A DNA stretch of 64,000 nt from Lentisphaerae bacterium GWF2_49_21 (GTDB lineage Bacteria; Verrucomicrobiota; Lentisphaeria; Victivallales; GWF2-50-93), in assembly GCA_001804805.1 (NCBI GenBank), contig MHBH01000036.1:43699-107698 (forward strand). Direction: 5' to 3'. Below the pieces are notes generated by a model, which ran no database searches, was not told where the DNA came from, and worked only from the letters and a program-made list of their open reading frames with translations. Below are positions 16,967 through 25,960 of this stretch, in pieces. The first letter of the stretch is position 1. The number at the start of each line of letters is the position of its first letter. The translations under genes and the position numbers were made by a program.

Positions 16967-18092
16967 CTTTGAAAACAATCTTCAAAATATCCATCGCCGC
17001 GTGCGGTCTGCCTATTTTCAGCGCGGCCTTGCGCATTTCGCAGATCCGTGCCGGATTCTCCAGGAGCTGTCTGAGCTTGAATTCCAGGACGGCTGCATTG
17101 TGCGCCTTCACCGCAGCTCCATTTTCAAGCAGATGGTCGCAGTTTCGCTCCTCCTGTCCGGGAATCGGGGAGATAACGATCATTGGAAGTCCCATCGCAA
17201 GGCATTCCGAGGTTGTGAGTCCGCCGGGCTTGCTTATCGCGAGATCGCTTGCTGCCATGTTCTTCTCGATAGTAGTCGTGAAACCCGTAGGGAACAGTTT
17301 TCCGGGGAATGATTCTGCCATCTTGTTCAGTTCATCGAGAAGCTCCTTGTTCTTTCCGGCAAGTGCGAACATCTGGAAATTACTGTCTATCTTCAGGAGT
17401 TTATCGGCGATAAGGTGTATGCCGCCGACACCAAGGCCTCCGGACATCAGGAGTATCGTTGTCTTCTCGGGATTCACACCCAGTCCTATTGCACATTCAG
17501 CCCTTGAATGTTTCCTGCTGAAGACAGGCATTATCGGGATGCCGGTGACATGTATGTTCGCGGGATTTATGCCTTTGTCCTTCATCCGGCATGCGACTTC
17601 GGGGCTTGCCGCGAAATATCCGGACATATGCGGATGTACCCACAGGGAATGTATGTCGAAGTCGGTGACGACAACCCAGACCGGAGCTGGGAATTTACCC
17701 CTGGCGATCTTCCTTGAGAGAAGTTCAGCCGGGAGGAAATGGGTGCATATGACGATGTCCGGATGCAATTCGTCTATCTTGTCGAAAAGGGATCTTGTGT
17801 TCAGCTTCTGGACAGCGCATCGTATCTTTTTTGCCAGGGAATGCTCCTTCTCCTCCTTGTCGGTCTGTGAATAGAGGAATCCCCAGAGTGCGGGGCTGCG
17901 GTCGACCACCTTGATATAGGATTCCGCATAGATCTTCTTGAAAAGCCTCGGGACGAACTCCATGACATCGAGATGTATGGCTTTTGAGCCGGGGAAATTC
18001 TCCTCGGTGGTCTTTTTCAAGGCTTCGGCGGCTCTTACGTGTCCGGCCCCTGCGGAAACGCTGAGGATCAGAATTGTCTTTTCATTCTTCAT
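16950..18092 (-). CDS. MGDG synthase/UgtP-like diacylglycerol glycosyltransferase
   Basis: The 380-residue GT28-fold protein resembles monogalactosyldiacylglycerol synthase and processive diacylglycerol glucosyltransferases. It opens with ILILSVSAGAGHVRAAEAL, the characteristic SxGxGH acceptor-binding loop. DIVICTHFLPAELLSRK and VWVVVTDFDIHSLWVHP follow in the N-domain, then LLMSGGLGVGGI and SDLAISKPGGLTTSECLAMG plus PGQEERN in the sugar-nucleotide-binding C-domain. It probably transfers a hexose from a UDP-sugar to membrane diacylglycerol at the inner membrane face; which sugar is not readable. The C-terminus is formed by a repeat element. Confidence 0.85.
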   Translation of the reverse strand: MKNEKTILILSVSAGAGHVRAAEALKKTTEENFPGSKAIHLDVMEFVPRLFKKIYAESYIKVVDRSPALWGFLYSQTDKEEKEHSLAKKIRCAVQKLNTRSLFDKIDELHPDIVICTHFLPAELLSRKIARGKFPAPVWVVVTDFDIHSLWVHPHMSGYFAASPEVACRMKDKGINPANIHVTGIPIMPVFSRKHSRAECAIGLGVNPEKTTILLMSGGLGVGGIHLIADKLLKIDSNFQMFALAGKNKELLDELNKMAESFPGKLFPTGFTTTIEKNMAASDLAISKPGGLTTSECLAMGLPMIVISPIPGQEERNCDHLLENGAAVKAHNAAVLEFKLRQLLENPARICEMRKAALKIGRPHAAMDILKIVFKEQVGF

Positions 18093-18250
18093 AGGACATG
18101 TTCCTTATGCCAGTTTCTGTATGGTTCCAATATACCATGCGAAGATTTCCGGGCAAATCCATAAAACTGTGAGAAGGACATATAAGGGCATTGAATTTTC
18201 CAGATATCGATATATTTTACAAAAATCTAATTAACAAAAGGGAGGTAAAC

Positions 18251-18445
18251 ATGAAGAAATTAATGATGATGGCAGTAATTATGGGCGTGGCTATGGCGTT
18301 TGTTGCGGGTTGCGGAGAGAAGAAGCCGGAAGGCACTCTTGACAGCCTCAAGAGCAAAGCAGAATCAACAGCCACCGATGCAAAGGCCGCAGGCGACAAG
18401 GCCGCCGCCGATGCAAAGGCTGCTGCAGAAAAAGCCACCAAATAA
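18251..18445 (+). CDS. small alanine/lysine-rich lipoprotein
   Basis: The 64-residue product has a lipoprotein signal: basic start MKK, hydrophobic core, lipobox VAGC with the acylated cysteine at residue 21. The mature part repeats DAKAAGDKAAADAKAAAEK, an amphipathic helix reminiscent of small Lpp- or entericidin-like surface proteins. GGAGG lies six bases upstream and an intrinsic terminator follows, so it is a monocistronic, probably well-expressed gene. Function unknown; an outer-membrane structural or stress role is plausible. Confidence 0.85.
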   Translation: MKKLMMMAVIMGVAMAFVAGCGEKKPEGTLDSLKSKAESTATDAKAAGDKAAADAKAAAEKATK

Positions 18446-18467
18446 CATAAGCTTGAATTATTTAAAG

Positions 18468-18499
18468 CACCTTGGTCTAATCCGCCAAGGTGTTTTTTT
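18468..18499 (+). terminator. intrinsic terminator after the small lipoprotein
   Basis: The stem CACCTTGG (18468-18475) pairs perfectly with CCAAGGTG (18485-18492) around a nine-base loop and is followed by seven T residues. Confidence 0.93.
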
Positions 18500-18614
18500 A
18501 TTTGAGGTTCATGGGAAGCGTGCTTGAAATAGCAAGCTCCTGCAGATAATTTGAACCTGGTTTCATCGGGAATTTATATAATAAGAGAATTCCAAAAACA
18601 GAGGAGATGCCCAC

Positions 18615-19796
18615 TTGCAGAACCCTATATCGGGAAAGGAATCTGTCGTAAAGGCCGTCGGCCTTTCAAAGGAGTTCCGTGATTTCTGGAACCGTCCGAA
18701 GGCCAAGGCGGTGAATGATATCGACTTTGAAGTCTACGAGGGCGAGGTTCTTGGTCTTCTTGGGCCCAACGGTTCCGGGAAGTCTACTACCATAAAGATG
18801 CTGCTCGGTCTCCTTTATCCTACAGCCGGCTCGATTACCGTGTTCGGGGAATCCCCGAGGAGCGTACGTACAAAGATGAGGATAGGATATCTTCCCGAGG
18901 AATCATATCTCTACAAATATCTTACAGCAATGGAGACTCTGGACTTTTTCGGAGCCCTCTTCAATCTTTCCGCGGTGGAGCGCCGGAGCAGGAGCGAACA
19001 GCTCCTGGAAATGGTCGGCCTCAGCCACGTGAGGAACCGTCCGGTGGGGGAATTTTCAAAAGGCATGGCGCGCAGGATCGGGCTTGCCCAGGCGATGATA
19101 AATGATCCCGACCTCCTGATACTCGACGAACCGACTTCCGGACTTGATCCGATCGGCTGCAAGGAGATCAAGGATCTGATAACATTCCTGCAGAAGCGCG
19201 GCAAGACCGTCATTGTGAGCAGTCATCTTCTCGGTGATGTCGAGGACATATGCAACAGGGTGCTGATACTTTATGGCGGAGTCATCAGGGCCTCCGGAAC
19301 ACTCGACGAGCTTCTGACGATTTCAAGCTCGAGCCGCATAACCACCCCGCTGCTTGAACAGGGGATCACCGAAAGGCTGGTGAAAATACTGAGGGACAAC
19401 CTCAAGGGTGAGGAGTTTGTGATAGATCATCCGAGACGGACACTTGAAGATTTCTTCCTAGACGTGGTCAACAAGGCGAGAAGCGAAAGCGTGAAGACCT
19501 ATGGAGCGGAAGGCGGAGGCGAGATCGCCGGCTATCTCAAGGAGGAATCACGCGATGTCCTCAAGGAGCTCGTATCCGTACAAAAGGAGACGAAGCCTGA
19601 AATGCCAGTGGTTGAAAAGGAGGAAGAAGGGGAAGCGGAGGATGAATCGGGCAAGTCAAGGGAGAAGATTGACAGGCTTGCCACGCATGCAGTCGAGGAG
19701 AAGAAGCAGCTGCCCGAGCTCAAGCCGCCGGAGGACCGCGAAGAGATCAACAAGAAGCTTTCCCATCTTGTTTCCAAAAAAGATGGCAAGCATTAA
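18615..19796 (+). CDS. ABC transporter ATP-binding protein with charged C-terminal tail
   Basis: The first 230 residues are an ABC ATPase: Walker A GPNGSGKSTT (50-59), a signature of the variant form FSKGMARR (147-154), Walker B LLILDEPTSGLDP (168-180) and the switch histidine in VSSHLL. This resembles the exporter/gliding type that pairs with ABC-2 permeases. The remaining 90 or so residues are rich in Glu and Lys and likely extended. The start is TTG at 18615 with GAGGAG eight bases upstream. A two-gene set, permease and TPR protein, follows and is probably its partner. Substrate unknown. Confidence 0.9.
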   Translation: MQNPISGKESVVKAVGLSKEFRDFWNRPKAKAVNDIDFEVYEGEVLGLLGPNGSGKSTTIKMLLGLLYPTAGSITVFGESPRSVRTKMRIGYLPEESYLYKYLTAMETLDFFGALFNLSAVERRSRSEQLLEMVGLSHVRNRPVGEFSKGMARRIGLAQAMINDPDLLILDEPTSGLDPIGCKEIKDLITFLQKRGKTVIVSSHLLGDVEDICNRVLILYGGVIRASGTLDELLTISSSSRITTPLLEQGITERLVKILRDNLKGEEFVIDHPRRTLEDFFLDVVNKARSESVKTYGAEGGGEIAGYLKEESRDVLKELVSVQKETKPEMPVVEKEEEGEAEDESGKSREKIDRLATHAVEEKKQLPELKPPEDREEINKKLSHLVSKKDGKH

Positions 19797-19812
19797 TAAT
19801 GCGGGATATACC

Positions 19813-19945
19813 CGCAATTCAATGTCGAAATCCGAATGTCGAAATCCGAAACAATAAAGAAAAATAAATGTTTGAAATTTTGAAACTTCGAATTTCGAAT
19901 TTGTTTCGTATTTCGTGCTTCGAATTTCGAAATTCGCATACGTTT
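19813..19945. repeat. TCGAAAT-rich intergenic repeat tract
   Basis: The gap between the ATPase and permease genes holds iterated forms of CGAAATCCGAA and TTCGAATTTCGAA: ATGTCGAAATCCGAATGTCG near 19821 and CTTCGAATTTCGAATTTG near 19887, then CTTCGAATTTCGAAATTCGC. No gene is seen. The tract interrupts what is probably one transcription unit. Confidence 0.6.
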
Positions 19946-19983
19946 ACAATCTTGGATGCTAATTACTTGTCGGGTGCTGAACG

Positions 19984-21444
19984 ATGATTTCTTTATGGGC
20001 AATTATCAAGCTCACATGCAGGGCGTCTATAAGATCGCACATCTTCCATCTTCTGCTTTTCGTGCTTCTTCTGACGATCCTGATCCTTCCCAATACCGTT
20101 CTTGGCGATGGTACGGCCTCAGGTTTCATACAGGTTTCGCTGAAATACTGCCTCGGAGTGGTAGGATTCATACTTTCGCTCTCAACGATATGGGTGGGCT
20201 GCTTCGTCCTTTCCAACGATCTTGAGACCTATCAGATACACATGGTCTTCACCAAGCCGATTTCAAGGATAAAGGTCTGGGTCGGCAAATGGCTCGGAGT
20301 TGTACTGATCCACGCGATCCTGCTTCTTGTCGCTTCGGGTATTGTCTACGGTTTTATCCGGCTGCAGTTCTCCTGGAAGAATTTCTCAAAGGAGGAGAGG
20401 ACGAGAATAGAGAATGAAGTCCTTGTCGGAAGAAGGGTGTATCTTCCGGATCTTCCCGACATCGAAGCCAAGGTCAAGTCCGAATTCCAAAAGAGGGTCG
20501 CCTATCTGAAAACGGTGCAGGCGGAGAATTTCCAGAACCTGACCAATTCGGAGAAGAAGACGATGCTGCGCGAACTCCGCAAGCAGATCGTGGCCCTTCT
20601 CGGTGAAGTCAAGCCGGGCCAGTCAGGTTCGAGATACTGGGATTTCAAGGGATTGAACAAGAACATCAAGACCCCCATCTATTTCAGATATAGGATGTAT
20701 GTCGGTAAGATTTCATCGAAAGACCAGAGGGAGGTTGATGGAATGTGGAGCGTGAGGATTCTTGTGCCTGAAGAAGACGTCAAGGGCAGGAAGCCGGATG
20801 AGGAGGTTCCCACCAAGGAGATATTTGTTGCAAAGTCGCAGTATCCGGAAAAGCAGATGTGCGGAGTCTTCCACGAGATCGCGCTTATGCCTGCCGTCAT
20901 AGACAAGGATGGCACGGCCACTATTGTTTTCACTAATTTCGACCGGGAGAACAAGCCGGTATATTTCCAGGCGGCCGACGGCCCGAAGCTCCTTATAAAC
21001 GCCGGATCTTTCCTGGAAAACTATCTCAGGGCTGTTTTCATGATTTTCCTTAAACTGCTGTTCCTTGCCGGACTTGCCTGTGCGGCAGGAGGACTTCTGT
21101 CAATGCCCATGGCCGTATTCGTGGTCTTTTCATATCTCTTCATAGGGATATGCGCATCATATATCATAAACATAGAGACTGAATTTGGCGAAGATGATGA
21201 ACTTTCCCAGTATGAGGCATGGCATGAGACCGCCGCCAGAATTGTCAGCCATTCGATATTGTGGGGGATAATTCCGATGCAGAAATTCGAGGTTTCCGAC
21301 GCTGTGGCTAACGGTGAGCTTATTGAATTTTCATTCATGGGCAGGACCATATTTAATTTCTTTATTTTAAGGGGGGTGCCGATATTCCTCCTGGGGATGT
21401 TGCTTTACAGAAGAAGGGAGCTGGGATTGATAATAAGAAAATGA
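19984..21444 (+). CDS. ABC-2-type transporter permease
   Basis: The 486-residue protein has an N-terminal pair of membrane segments (about 15-45 and 50-75), the ABC-2 phrase TYQIHMVFTKPISRIKVWVGKWLGV (residues about 80-104), another segment near 105-125, a large soluble extracytoplasmic domain (about 130-350), and C-terminal segments near 352-372, 376-400 and 460-478. This layout fits an ABC-2 permease with a large external domain. It follows the ATPase gene and overlaps the next gene by four bases. Probably an exporter; cargo unknown. Confidence 0.82.
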   Translation: MISLWAIIKLTCRASIRSHIFHLLLFVLLLTILILPNTVLGDGTASGFIQVSLKYCLGVVGFILSLSTIWVGCFVLSNDLETYQIHMVFTKPISRIKVWVGKWLGVVLIHAILLLVASGIVYGFIRLQFSWKNFSKEERTRIENEVLVGRRVYLPDLPDIEAKVKSEFQKRVAYLKTVQAENFQNLTNSEKKTMLRELRKQIVALLGEVKPGQSGSRYWDFKGLNKNIKTPIYFRYRMYVGKISSKDQREVDGMWSVRILVPEEDVKGRKPDEEVPTKEIFVAKSQYPEKQMCGVFHEIALMPAVIDKDGTATIVFTNFDRENKPVYFQAADGPKLLINAGSFLENYLRAVFMIFLKLLFLAGLACAAGGLLSMPMAVFVVFSYLFIGICASYIINIETEFGEDDELSQYEAWHETAARIVSHSILWGIIPMQKFEVSDAVANGELIEFSFMGRTIFNFFILRGVPIFLLGMLLYRRRELGLIIRK

Positions 21445-23051
21445 GCTTTATCAGAAAAATCTTTATGCCTGTGGCCGTCTTCCTCCTGATAACGGTGATC
21501 TTTGCCGTCGTCACGAACTATGTCCAGAGGCGGATAAATGCGATCAAGGTGAGTGAAAAGCTGACCGACACGGATCCGGTGGACAATGCACCGCCCATAG
21601 TGGCGTTCACGACGGTGGCGCTTGGCAGTTTCAGGGGTATTGTGGCGGATCTGCTATGGCTCAGGACTATCGCCCTCCAGGACAAGGGCCAGTATTTCGA
21701 AATGGTCCAGCTGGCTTCATGGATCACCAAGCTCCAGCCTAGGTTCACAGGAGCCACCGCCTACCTTGCCTGGAACATGGCGTACAATATTTCCGTGACA
21801 TTCTCCTCCCCTGAGGACAGGTGGCGCTGGGTAAGAAGGGGGATAGAACTTATAAGGGATGAGGCTCTCAACTATAATCCTGCGGATCCCGTCCTTTACA
21901 AGGAGCTGGGATGGATATACCAGCACAAGGTCGGCAACATCATGGACGATGCCAACCTCTACTATAAGAACCAGATGGCCATTGAACTCATGGAGGCTTT
22001 CGGCGGATTGGAGCCCGAATGGGAATATCTCATGGCGATGCCTGACAATGAAGAACAGTTCAAAAAGCATTTCAACGAGAAGGCTCCTGTATGGAAGGCA
22101 TTGAAGGATTCGGAAATAAATTCCCTGGACGCGCTTGAGAAAGAATTCAGGAGCAATGGCAGGCTTCCAGTGAAATTCACCGAGAAGCTCAAGGATCCTG
22201 CAGAGATCAAGTTTGTTGAGAGCTATCTCAGGAAAAGACTGCTCAAGGCGAAATTCAAGCTTGATCCGGCGAAAGTCGTACAGATAAACAACAAGTATGG
22301 AAAGCTTGACTGGCGCCTGCCAGAAGCCCATGCCATCTACTGGGCGACACTCGGAATTGAACATCAGACAACCCCCGAGCCGGATGTCAGCTGTGAACGC
22401 ATGATCTCCCAGTCGCTGGCTGACGCGTTCAAGGCCGGAAGGCTCCTTGTCTTCGACAAGAACAATTTCAAGAGCCTGATGCTTGCTCCGAACTTCAATA
22501 TCCTGGATGCCGTCAAGAAGGAGTTTGAGGACGTTTATGAAAGGCAGAAATCAAAGTCCTTTGTCGCAGCCAGGGAGAACTTCATGGTGGATGCGATAGT
22601 GAACCTGTATACTTTCGGAAAATACAAGAAGGCCGAGGAGTACCTCCTGGTTCTCAGGAAGGATTTTCCTGGAAATCCGAGATATCTCAAGAACATTGAT
22701 GAGTTTGTCCTCAAGGAATGGATTGAAGACGCCAAGGATGGTTCGATGAAGCAGGTCATGGGGCTTATCGACGGCATGTTGTACCAGAGCATGAACTTCC
22801 TTGCGTTCGGCGATGCTGATATCGCCGCCGGATTCGAGAAAAGGGCGCATGCAATATATCTCTATTATGAGCAGTCCCAGAGCGGCAGCTTGAAGAGGGT
22901 CGGACTTAAGCCATATATGGAAATTAAAATGAGCATAATTCAAAACTGCCTTACAAACTTCCCAAAACCTGTCTCGGACAGCCTCCGTGCATCCCTTGAG
23001 GAGCAGAAAGTCCTGAACAGGGAGGATAATACGATCTTAAAAGAGAAGTGA
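21441..23051 (+). CDS. membrane-anchored TPR-like protein, partner of the ABC transporter
   Basis: The 536-residue protein has one N-terminal anchor (about 8-27, VAVFLLITVIFAVVTNYV). A mostly helical domain follows, with tetratricopeptide-like stretches such as VLYKELGWIYQHKVGNIMDD and YKKAEEYLLVLRKDFPGNPR. LGSFRGIVADLLWLRTIALQ near residue 60 is a phrase I associate with conserved uncharacterised PVC proteins. Its ATG overlaps the permease stop, so it is translationally coupled and very likely works with the transporter, perhaps recruiting or assembling cargo. Function not known. Confidence 0.7.
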   Translation: MSFIRKIFMPVAVFLLITVIFAVVTNYVQRRINAIKVSEKLTDTDPVDNAPPIVAFTTVALGSFRGIVADLLWLRTIALQDKGQYFEMVQLASWITKLQPRFTGATAYLAWNMAYNISVTFSSPEDRWRWVRRGIELIRDEALNYNPADPVLYKELGWIYQHKVGNIMDDANLYYKNQMAIELMEAFGGLEPEWEYLMAMPDNEEQFKKHFNEKAPVWKALKDSEINSLDALEKEFRSNGRLPVKFTEKLKDPAEIKFVESYLRKRLLKAKFKLDPAKVVQINNKYGKLDWRLPEAHAIYWATLGIEHQTTPEPDVSCERMISQSLADAFKAGRLLVFDKNNFKSLMLAPNFNILDAVKKEFEDVYERQKSKSFVAARENFMVDAIVNLYTFGKYKKAEEYLLVLRKDFPGNPRYLKNIDEFVLKEWIEDAKDGSMKQVMGLIDGMLYQSMNFLAFGDADIAAGFEKRAHAIYLYYEQSQSGSLKRVGLKPYMEIKMSIIQNCLTNFPKPVSDSLRASLEEQKVLNREDNTILKEK

Positions 23052-23065
23052 GATCAACCATAAAG

Positions 23066-24103
23066 TCACGCTGTCTTCTTGAATTCCCTGAAAAGTTCCG
23101 CCCCAAGCTCCTTATAGGTCTGGTATCTTGCTGATGGATTCCTGTTTATCATCTTGCAGACGATCCTTACCAGTTCCGGATTTGTGTTTGCTGGAAGCTT
23201 CATCATCGGATTGTTCATCCTCAGGGAAACCACATGCTTTTCAACAAGGTGTTTTATGTCTTCAGACGAGTAGAAGGTCTGCCTTGAGATCATGTGGAAC
23301 AGAAGCATGCCGAGACTGTAGATCTCGCTGTACTGGGATTCAGGGGCGCCAACTATCCTTTCTGGCGGCATGTAATGCGGCGAACCGAGTATGTTTTCAG
23401 CATTGCTGCCGCTGAGGGCGTCCTGGACCGTTATTGCGAGCCCGTAGTCTATCATCTTGACATTCCCGTTCTTGTCTATCATCACATTCTGAGGCTTTAG
23501 ATCCCTGAACAGGAAACCGCTGTCATAAATATGCTGTTCGGCTGAAAGTATCTGCAGCGCCCATAACAGGATCTGCTTGTCAGGACGTTTTACCGGAGAT
23601 TCAATGATCTGGTCAAGCCTTATTCCGTCGATAAACTCATAAGCTGCGTAATATTCATCCTCCCAAAGGCCGTATTCATAAACCTTTGTGAGATGGGGAT
23701 GGTTGGAGAACTTGCTTCCGGACCGGGCCTCTCCTATCAGGGACTCAATAAGGAAATTGTCATTTTTCATTTTCCTCGGGAGGACTTTTAAGGCGGCTTC
23801 GACATTCGAATTCTGCCTGAAAAAGGAATGGTAGACACTTCCCATTCCACCGCCTCCGAGCGGTTCGTAAAGCCAGAAGTCCTTGATCAGCAGAGGTATG
23901 AAGTTGGAATTGGAGCATTCGCGGCATTTGGAAATGCTAAGGGGGGGATTGTCTTCGAGGAAGATCCTGCAACCGCAGTTGGAACATATGATAAAACCCT
24001 CCTCCAGGTAGTCCAGATCAGGTTTTGTTATTATCTGCTGCGTTTTTTCCCTGTGGAGATCCTGTATCCCAAGTTCATCATTGCTTTGTTTATCCTTTGC
24101 CAT
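23066..24103 (-). CDS. zinc-ribbon Ser/Thr protein kinase (Hanks type)
   Basis: The predicted 345-residue protein has an N-terminal zinc ribbon (CSNC at 40-43, CREC at 60-63). A kinase domain follows, with glycine loop GGGGMGSVY (83-91), ATP lysine in ALKV (106), FRDLKPQN in the catalytic loop, IDYGLA where DFG is usual, and GSPHYMPPERI in the activation segment. The usual HRD histidine is Phe here. There is no membrane segment, so it is cytosolic. The start at 24103 is favoured over an upstream ATG at 24229 because conservation begins there, but no strong ribosome-binding site is seen. A paralogue with the same architecture lies at 42062. Confidence 0.88.
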   Translation of the reverse strand: MAKDKQSNDELGIQDLHREKTQQIITKPDLDYLEEGFIICSNCGCRIFLEDNPPLSISKCRECSNSNFIPLLIKDFWLYEPLGGGGMGSVYHSFFRQNSNVEAALKVLPRKMKNDNFLIESLIGEARSGSKFSNHPHLTKVYEYGLWEDEYYAAYEFIDGIRLDQIIESPVKRPDKQILLWALQILSAEQHIYDSGFLFRDLKPQNVMIDKNGNVKMIDYGLAITVQDALSGSNAENILGSPHYMPPERIVGAPESQYSEIYSLGMLLFHMISRQTFYSSEDIKHLVEKHVVSLRMNNPMMKLPANTNPELVRIVCKMINRNPSARYQTYKELGAELFREFKKTA

Positions 24104-24275
24104 ACTAAAAACCATTCTTTTTTGGGAAATGATGATGCTTCTCAATTTTAGAAGAAGCAGATTCCATGCCAATTGGAGAATATACTTAAAAGCCTGAAAC
24201 TTGCAAATAGGCTGACTGTCTTCATTCAATTCATGGGTACTATTGGCAATCAGCTTGGGGCGATATTCATAATCA

Positions 24276-24306
24276 CCCGCATTTCGCGGTTTCCGCGAAA
24301 TGCGGG
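24276..24306. repeat. perfect 14-bp hairpin, no T-run
   Basis: CCCGCATTTCGCGG (24276-24289) and CCGCGAAATGCGGG (24293-24306) are exact complements around TTT. It lies in the gap between divergent genes (24104-24398), where otherwise only AT-rich, promoter-like DNA is seen. Without a T-run on either side it looks like a repeat palindrome rather than a terminator. Confidence 0.8.
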
Positions 24307-24398
24307 TTCGCAGATTTGAAAATCCTCATATTCCGGTTATTTTTGAAGGCTGAGTTTTAGATGTTCACAAAATCCATTAAATTCCGGAGAAACAAAAG

Positions 24399-24878
24399 AT
24401 GAACCGTGACGAAGTTAAAAAAATAGTCCTTGAAAACCTCCAAAAAGGACTTTCTCTTTCAGATATACAGAAGCTCCTCCATGAAAAAGGCGAGATCATC
24501 ACTTTCCTCGACCTGAGGCTCCTGGCATCGGAACTTGAAAATCTCGACTGGAAAAAACTCGCCGGCGAGAAGGATGTCCCCAAGCCCGAACCCAAGAAGG
24601 AAGAGAAAACCGCTGGAAAAGCAGAAGAATCTGAAGACAAGGATGTTATTTCCGGAGACAAGGGCGAATGGACTGGCGGCACGAAGGTTGAAGTCAGCAA
24701 GCTCACCAGGCCCGGTGTCGCACTGAGCGGCAGCGTTACTTTCGCCTCAGGCGTCAAGGCCGACTGGTTTGTCGATCAGATGGGAAGGCTCGGTCTCGAA
24801 AAGGCCACAGGAAAACCTACACCTGAGGATGTCCAGGAATTCCAGGTCGAACTTCAGAAGAACCTCCAGGGAATGTGA
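24399..24878 (+). CDS. conserved-looking cytosolic protein, unknown function
   Basis: The 159-residue protein starts with a small helical domain resembling a helix-turn-helix (MNRDEVKKIVLENLQKGLS and SDIQKLLHEKG, then FLDLRLLASELENL). A charged linker rich in Glu and Lys follows, and then a short beta-type segment with GVALSGSVTFASGVKADWFV and DQMGRLGL near the C-terminus. GGAG lies before the ATG. It is 39 bases upstream of a membrane peptidase-like gene and probably co-transcribed. I do not recognise a named family; a regulatory or adaptor role would be guesswork. Confidence 0.65.
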   Translation: MNRDEVKKIVLENLQKGLSLSDIQKLLHEKGEIITFLDLRLLASELENLDWKKLAGEKDVPKPEPKKEEKTAGKAEESEDKDVISGDKGEWTGGTKVEVSKLTRPGVALSGSVTFASGVKADWFVDQMGRLGLEKATGKPTPEDVQEFQVELQKNLQGM

Positions 24879-24917
24879 AAATAAAATTTTCGGACGAAAA
24901 TTTTATAAGGGAACGCT

Positions 24918-25853
24918 ATGCCCCTAATGGACAAGAAGGCAATTGAAGCGCTTTCGGAAAGCGACATGAAAGGCCTGGCGGAAGCCGATTCCAGAGGATT
25001 CCTCCTTCCCCCAGGCGAAAATCTTGCCGACTATAAGAAACGCCTCCAGGAGATGATGCATTCCTACTCCGAGATTGAAAAGGATCTCAATTCGACAGAC
25101 AAATATAATATTTTCGGGGAATTCGTCCTGGATACACGGATGAGGATTACCCCTGAAATCATGGGTGAAGCTGCAGATTTAACTCGAAAATATTATGAAT
25201 TCAGCATCGACTGGGTCCCCGGATTCTTCATTTCCAAGAGCCTAGGGCTCCTCTGGGGCGGATGCGCAATATCTTTTCCCGACCAGAACCAGCTGTCGAT
25301 ATTCATAATCCGTGCGAACTTCGCAGAAAAAAAACGCTGGCTGTTCTACACCAGGGACGAACTCCTCGCCCATGAGCTCTGCCATGTCGCAAGGCTTCCG
25401 GTAAGGGACAGGACTTTCGAGGAGCTTTTCGCCTACCGGCTTTCACCGAGCCGCCTCAGAAGATACATGGGGAACTGTTTCCGGCATGATTACGACGCCA
25501 TCCTTTTCATTCTTCCGGTATTCCTGCTCCTGGCAGTCCAGATACTTAGGCTTTTCTTCGGGCTTGATCAGAAAATACCGATATGGCCGTTCTGGATCTT
25601 TGCAGGCTTATATCCTCTTTTCCTCATGCTGCGCAACCATCTCAACAGGAATATTTTTTTCAGGGCGAAACGGAATCTTGAAAAAGCCGGATGCGGCAAG
25701 GCTCTGCCGGTTCTTTTCAGATGCACCAAAAACGAACTTGAAAGAATGTCATTGTTAATTGATCCGGAAAAGCTCAAGGCATGGATGGACGGCAAGGCTG
25801 AATCCGAACTCAGATGGAAGGTGATCAAATTCAGGTTCATGGATATAATGTGA
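24918..25853 (+). CDS. membrane protein with HExxH metallopeptidase motif
   Basis: The 311-residue protein contains DELLAHELCHVARLP with the zinc motif HELCH at 152-156 and acidic candidates for a third ligand in FEELFAY (168-169). Two membrane segments follow (about 194-213 and 221-238), then a basic C-terminal domain. The N-terminal half is soluble. This suggests a membrane-bound gluzincin-like peptidase, but no family name is offered. AAGGGAA precedes the ATG. An exact copy of TGCGANNNTCGCA is at 25313-25325. Confidence 0.7.
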   Translation: MPLMDKKAIEALSESDMKGLAEADSRGFLLPPGENLADYKKRLQEMMHSYSEIEKDLNSTDKYNIFGEFVLDTRMRITPEIMGEAADLTRKYYEFSIDWVPGFFISKSLGLLWGGCAISFPDQNQLSIFIIRANFAEKKRWLFYTRDELLAHELCHVARLPVRDRTFEELFAYRLSPSRLRRYMGNCFRHDYDAILFILPVFLLLAVQILRLFFGLDQKIPIWPFWIFAGLYPLFLMLRNHLNRNIFFRAKRNLEKAGCGKALPVLFRCTKNELERMSLLIDPEKLKAWMDGKAESELRWKVIKFRFMDIM

Positions 25854-25960
25854 AATTCGAAATCGGGAAATATCTGTATTTTGTAATTCATTTCTGTGTG
25901 TTCTGCCTGCCCTGAGCTTGTCGAAGGGTGTGGATAAATATCAAAAATTAAGGATGAAAT

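Noticed and set aside
24276..24306. Intrinsic terminator
   Set aside because: The hairpin is perfect but neither strand has a T-run, and it lies between divergent gene starts where a terminator is not expected.
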